Shown here: piece by piece, positions 15,701-18,410 of the stretch
Numbering within the stretch: the stretch's first letter is position 1
Layout: the number at the start of each line of letters is the position of its first letter
NCBI GenBank assembly: GCA_041577935.1
Contig: JBFGIA010000044.1
Span: forward strand, 1 to 18,410
DNA length: 18,410 nucleotides
From: CAMYLR01 sp041577935
GTDB lineage: Bacteria > Gemmatimonadota > Gemmatimonadetes > JACCXV01 > JAHWKZ01
Direction: 5' to 3'
Notes under the pieces: generated by a model
The model's input: the letters and a program-made list of their open reading frames with translations, nothing else
Told to the model about the DNA's origin: nothing
The model's database searches: none
Made by a program: the position numbers and the translations under genes

Positions 15701-16041
15701 GGATCGGCCAGGTGTCCGGGATCCGCTTCCGCTTCGATCCGTCGCGGCCAGCAGGCGACCGTGTGGTGGACGCCACGCTCGAGGAGGGCGAGGTTGCAGT
15801 AATTCGGGACGGTCGAGCAGTCGAGCCGGAACGGCTCTACACGGTGACCGCCAACAACTTCATGGTATCCGGTGGAAGTGGGTACGACGCGTTGGGTGAA
15901 GCTGTGCAGGTGATCAACACCGGGCTCGTCGATAGCGAAGTCATGGTCGCGCATCTGGCGCAGCTGCCGCAACCGATTCGTTATTCGGTCCAGGGGCGGA
16001 TCGAACAGCTCGCCCCGTGGCCCGAAGGAACCTCAGAGTGA
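12736..16041 (+). CDS. Two-module nucleotide phosphoesterase lipoprotein: CpdB-like + UshA-like (YfkN-type)
   Basis: This extracytoplasmic enzyme releases phosphate from nucleotides. The 1101 residues hold two complete calcineurin-type phosphoesterase plus 5'-nucleotidase C-terminal units. Lipobox VGAC puts the lipidated cysteine at Cys19. Module 1 has Asp44/His46 (TTDIHG), Asp88 (GDLLQG), Asn126/His127 (GNHEFNYG) and His264/His266 (GHSH). Its C-terminal half carries LYIYDNTLKAIEITG, PGYNYDIVAGVDY and NNYRQSGGGGF. These are marks of CpdB, the 2',3'-cyclic-nucleotide phosphodiesterase/3'-nucleotidase. Module 2 has Asp611/His613 (NDFHG), Asp657 (GDVMQG), Asn689/His690 (GNHEFDWG), His824/His826 (GHTH), NGGGIRTDLRAG, and VFAVQPFQNVLMRLELTG. 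These are marks of UshA-type 5'-nucleotidases. Bacillus subtilis YfkN has the same order and is described as trifunctional. All metal ligands are present in both modules. Adenosine deaminase starts 4 bases after the stop. Confidence 0.92.
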   Translation: MKVFLSTIGAVALVAVGACASNTLGERAAQPGDRVDLVVMGTTDIHGRLVPWDYYTGQPEERGLAKVATLVDSIRATNERVVLVDSGDLLQGNPLDYYFGIVEPAEVHPVVHAMNHLQYDGSTVGNHEFNYGLEALDRALEDAGFPFVDANVFVAGTETTRWPPYTVVNVGGVLVGILGLTTPGSAIWDRHHVEGELEFRDIVESAVRVWPELEAASDVQVVAIHSGMGPGSSYDAEATGVPEENAGQRLAETLPGIDVIFLGHSHLDIPSETVNGVLLTQAAKWGEALAVATLTLEKEERGWRLVDKVATTLSTEGVPSSAGFMAQLAPYHESTVAYVADTIGWTAESWSTARARQIDTPVIDLIQRVQLEATGADLSAASAFTTEAQIERGAITVADAAGLYIYDNTLKAIEITGAQLRAYLEYSARFFHRVDEKGANIDAEGDFDIFVDSIPGYNYDIVAGVDYTIDVSQPIGSRIQDLTFEGQPVADDQTFTLAINNYRQSGGGGFSMLQGAPVVYDRQEEIRQLLIEWIGARDTLRQADVFESSWRLAPKAAAGMDITIPVERERERIEGDARSQVTPLGRMLDALPPPTPLDSDTLRLVVLATNDFHGALEPLTPGWAEGDTVGGAAVLSAFTRAVEARYPDVVLHLDGGDVMQGTVISNLTAGRSTVAVMNEIGLDAAAIGNHEFDWGVETLRARMEEAAFPWLSANIFVRKTGARPDWVEPYAWFERAGLKIAVIGASTVATPETTMPQNVADYEFRDIADVVNELAPDLRAQGADLIFVAVHAGAFSDDEGVYSGEVVDAAHRITAPIDLIVSGHTHSRVETVENGIPIVQARSSGTALGVVTLSYVRDLARIVDHTIDVWTTYHSAGVQPYGAVADLVTDCRTEVAEIADAPIARLVDTLERTRGEESALGDLIADAQRAATGDQIAIVNGGGIRTDLRAGSITFKDVFAVQPFQNVLMRLELTGAQLERALEAVVEDRIGQVSGIRFRFDPSRPAGDRVVDATLEEGEVAVIRDGRAVEPERLYTVTANNFMVSGGSGYDALGEAVQVINTGLVDSEVMVAHLAQLPQPIRYSVQGRIEQLAPWPEGTSE

Positions 16042-16045
16042 TCGA

Positions 16046-17083
16046 GTGAGCGTCGACCGCGCGCTGATCGAGCGCCTCCCCAAGACCGACCTTCACATCC
16101 ATCTCGACGGGTCACTCCGGCCTGAGACGATTCTCGAGCTGGCGCGCGAGGACGACGTCGATCTGCCGTTCGAGACGGTTGAGGACGTGCGCCGGTTCTT
16201 CACCGAGGAACTGCCTGAGCGGGATCTGGTGGCGTACCTGGAGCGGTTCGATGTTACCACCGCGGTGATGCAGACCGAGTCGGCACTCGAACGGATCGCC
16301 TTCGAGCTCGTGGAGGACGCCGCTCGGGAGAACGTGTGGTACATGGAGGTGCGGTACGCGCCGATCTTGAGCGTCAAGCGTGGACTCTCGCCGCGGCAAG
16401 TAATCGACGCCATCGAGCGTGGGTTACGGCGCGGACAAGAGGTCTACCCGAGGACGCGTTCGCACCAAATCATCTCTGGGTTGCGACATTTCGAGCCAGA
16501 ACGCGCGCTTCGGCTGGCCGCGCTGGCGGTCGAGTACAAGGATCGCGGCGTGGTAGCGTTCGATCTGGCAGGCGCGGAGCGTGACAACCCGGCCAAGCGG
16601 TTCCGTGAGGCGTTCTACCTGGTGCGCGACGCCAACCTCAACGTCACCGTGCACGCCGGCGAGGCGTACGGACCCGACTCGATTCATCAAGCATTGCATT
16701 GGGTCGGCGCGCACCGGATCGGGCACGGTGTCCGACTGCGGGAGGACCCAGATCTCATGGAGTACGTGCGCGATCACAGAATCGCGCTCGAGATGTGCCC
16801 GACGTCCAACGTCCAGACAGGGGCCGTGCCGTCGATCGAGCTACACCCAATTCGCGAGTACTTCGACCGCGAGGTCCGGGTCACGATCAACACCGACAAT
16901 CGACTGATGTCCGATACCACGATGACGAATGAGCTCGAGCTGTGCTGCGAGCATCTCGACTTCGATCTGGAAGAGATCAAGAAAGTCGTATTGAACGGAT
17001 TCAAGAGCGCGTTTCTTCGGTACCCGGAACGCAAGGCACTGATCGGCGAGGCGATCGAAGCGCTCGGCGAGATCCGTGAGTAG
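16046..17083 (+). CDS. add: Adenosine deaminase
   Basis: The enzyme converts adenosine (and deoxyadenosine) to inosine and ammonia, in the cytoplasm since there is no signal peptide. The 345 residues are a normal length. Metal and catalytic residues are His17/His19 (DLHIHLDGSL), His203 and Glu206 (VHAGE), His227 (RIGHG) and Asp284. EVRYAP, DLAGAE and CPTSNVQTGAV are also diagnostic. After the metal ligand Asp284 comes Asn285 (NTDNRLMS) where mammalian enzymes have a second Asp; I recall this variant from other bacterial members. Related deaminases of the same fold (for example on futalosine or other adenosine derivatives) cannot be fully excluded. GTG 16046 follows the nucleotidase stop by 4 bases with no clear ribosome-binding site, implying coupling. 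It overlaps the next gene by 8 bases. Confidence 0.92.
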   Translation: MSVDRALIERLPKTDLHIHLDGSLRPETILELAREDDVDLPFETVEDVRRFFTEELPERDLVAYLERFDVTTAVMQTESALERIAFELVEDAARENVWYMEVRYAPILSVKRGLSPRQVIDAIERGLRRGQEVYPRTRSHQIISGLRHFEPERALRLAALAVEYKDRGVVAFDLAGAERDNPAKRFREAFYLVRDANLNVTVHAGEAYGPDSIHQALHWVGAHRIGHGVRLREDPDLMEYVRDHRIALEMCPTSNVQTGAVPSIELHPIREYFDREVRVTINTDNRLMSDTTMTNELELCCEHLDFDLEEIKKVVLNGFKSAFLRYPERKALIGEAIEALGEIRE

Positions 17084-18410
17084 CGGGACGCGGAGCCCAC
17101 TCCGACGGTGGGCGATCGCGTTGTGGATCGTGACCGCGATGCTGATCGCCGCGGGGTGGGTATCGAGCGTAACTGTGCCCCAGAGCGCGGCGGCGACGAT
17201 CGTCCAGTCGCAGGGCGACCCGACCCAAGCCGGCGCGCGGGCGGCGGAGGCTCGCGAGGCGCTCGACACCCCGATCGAGCAACGGGCGGCATCGATCCTC
17301 GGGCTCGGAGTGATGGTTCTTATCGCCTGGCTTCTGTCGGTCAACCGGCGCTCTTTCCCAGCCCGAATCGTGTTTTGGGGAATCGGGCTGCAACTCATTT
17401 TCGCGCTCCTCATTCTTCGGACCGCCCCCGGCGAGGAGTTCTTCGCGCTGATGAACACGGTGTTCATCAACATCATATCGTACACGCAGGACGGGTCGCG
17501 CTTCATCTTCGGAAACCTGATCTACAACAACATTCCGGTCGGGACGCCGGTCGGAGATCCGGCCACGATGGCTCCGATCCAGCCCGAAGACCCCGCGCAA
17601 TGGGCCAACAGTGGGTCGTATTTCGCATTCACCGTGTTGCCGACGATCATCTTCTTCGCTTCGTTGATGACGGTGCTGTATCACCTCAAGGTGATGCAGA
17701 TCTTCGTCAAGGGGATGGCGTGGGTGATGCAGAGAACGATGGGCACTTCGGGCGCGGAGACGCTGTCAGCATCGGGTAACATCTTTGTCGGCCAGACCGA
17801 GGCGCCGCTCATGATCAAGCCGTTCGTCGATCGGATGACGATGAGCGAGCTCCACTGCATCATGACCGGTGGTTTCGCGACCGTGGCCGGAGGAGTGATG
17901 GCGGCCTATGTCGGCATGCTGGTCAACTTCTTCCCCGACATCGCCGGACACCTGTTGGCGGCCAGCGTGATGAGCGCCCCGGCGGCGATCGTGATCTCCA
18001 AGGTCATGTACCCGGAGACCGAGGAGTCTGAAACCGCTGGCACGCTCAAGGCCGATGTGCCGTCACCCGATGTCAACGTGATCGAGGCTGCCACGCGCGG
18101 CGCGTCCGAGGGGCTCTTCCTGGCGCTAAACGTTGGTGCGATGTTGCTGGCGTTCATAGCGCTGATTTACATGGCGGATGGGATCATCGGTTGGGCAGGT
18201 GGCCTGTTCGGCGTCGAGGGGCTCCAGCTACAGCAGATATTCGGTTGGGTGCTGGCACCGCTGGCAGCGGTGATGGGGGTTCCGTGGAAGGACGCCACCA
18301 CGATCGGCTCGCTGCTGGGGATCAAGACCGTGTTGAATGAGTTCTTTGCCTATATCCAGTTGGCCAACATGCTCGGTGAAGGGTCCGATCTCTCGCCGCG
18401 CTCGATCGTC
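17076..18410 (+). CDS. Concentrative nucleoside transporter, CNT (NupC) family (3' end outside window)
   Basis: This is an inner-membrane symporter importing nucleosides with sodium or protons. The reading frame is open from GTG 17076 to the window edge (445 codons), and little of the family core is missing. Signatures are SASGNIFVGQTEAPLMIKPF (GQTEAP at 239-244), MTGGFATVAGGVMAAYVG, and LGIKTVLNEFFAY with Asn421/Glu422. These regions line nucleoside and ion sites in the Vibrio cholerae CNT structure. Relative to that protein the N-terminal part is about 86 residues longer. The extra length includes one added membrane helix (about 12-32), an Ala/Gln/Glu-rich linker (about 35-72) and a Pro-rich loop (about 151-176). 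The start lies in GTGAGTAG, overlapping the deaminase stop. With the upstream genes it completes a nucleotide-to-nucleoside uptake route. Confidence 0.92.
   Translation, partial: MSSGTRSPLRRWAIALWIVTAMLIAAGWVSSVTVPQSAAATIVQSQGDPTQAGARAAEAREALDTPIEQRAASILGLGVMVLIAWLLSVNRRSFPARIVFWGIGLQLIFALLILRTAPGEEFFALMNTVFINIISYTQDGSRFIFGNLIYNNIPVGTPVGDPATMAPIQPEDPAQWANSGSYFAFTVLPTIIFFASLMTVLYHLKVMQIFVKGMAWVMQRTMGTSGAETLSASGNIFVGQTEAPLMIKPFVDRMTMSELHCIMTGGFATVAGGVMAAYVGMLVNFFPDIAGHLLAASVMSAPAAIVISKVMYPETEESETAGTLKADVPSPDVNVIEAATRGASEGLFLALNVGAMLLAFIALIYMADGIIGWAGGLFGVEGLQLQQIFGWVLAPLAAVMGVPWKDATTIGSLLGIKTVLNEFFAYIQLANMLGEGSDLSPRSIV

Noticed and set aside
1..18410. Mobile elements, CRISPR arrays, tRNA or rRNA genes, phage or defence genes
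   Set aside because: No repeat arrays, transposase or integrase motifs, terminal inverted repeats or RNA-gene signatures were seen. The genes form conserved metabolic and transport operons of even base composition.

Overview
The window reads as one phosphate-acquisition neighbourhood from a diderm (Gram-negative type) bacterium with a GC-rich genome. The diderm signs are an outer-membrane porin, lipoproteins, and a large TonB-dependent receptor with an N-terminal carboxypeptidase-regulatory-like domain. That receptor type and the general style (many GTG starts, strong G/C third positions) suggest Gemmatimonadota or a relative such as Acidobacteriota. This placement is a guess from style, not a phylogenetic result. 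Almost everything is on the + strand. No tRNA, rRNA, insertion sequence, CRISPR or other mobile-element signature was seen.

Region 1 (1-653, - strand) is the 5' part of a fold-type I PLP aminotransferase running off the left edge. Region 2 (654-809) is the divergent control region. It holds two tandem Pho-box-like sites: four heptamers on an 11-bp period, two of them perfect. Region 3 (810-9165) is a tightly packed operon: OprP/OprO-type porin, pstS, pstC, pstA, pstB, phoU, phoB, phoR and a peroxiredoxin. From pstC onward neighbours overlap or are separated by 15 bp or less. The operon therefore holds the high-affinity phosphate importer and its own sensor and regulator.

Region 4 (9166-12652) is a 175-bp gap followed by a 1103-residue TonB-dependent receptor. 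The gap carries a motif closely matching the Pho site of region 2: TCAYACTTTTGTC, eight bases, then GACA. A perfect 13-bp terminator stem follows the receptor gene. Region 5 (12736-18410) is a second operon. It encodes a 1101-residue lipoprotein with two fused nucleotidase modules (CpdB-like then UshA-like, the YfkN arrangement), then adenosine deaminase, then a CNT-family nucleoside transporter cut by the right edge.

Taken together, the inferred pathway starts with nucleotides, including 2',3'-cyclic nucleotides from RNA decay, being stripped of phosphate outside the inner membrane. Phosphate enters through PstSCAB, nucleosides enter through the CNT carrier, and adenosine is deaminated inside. 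The receptor may import an organophosphate or nucleotide substrate. The gene calls are mostly secure. The regulatory link between the two operons and the receptor's substrate are inferences.
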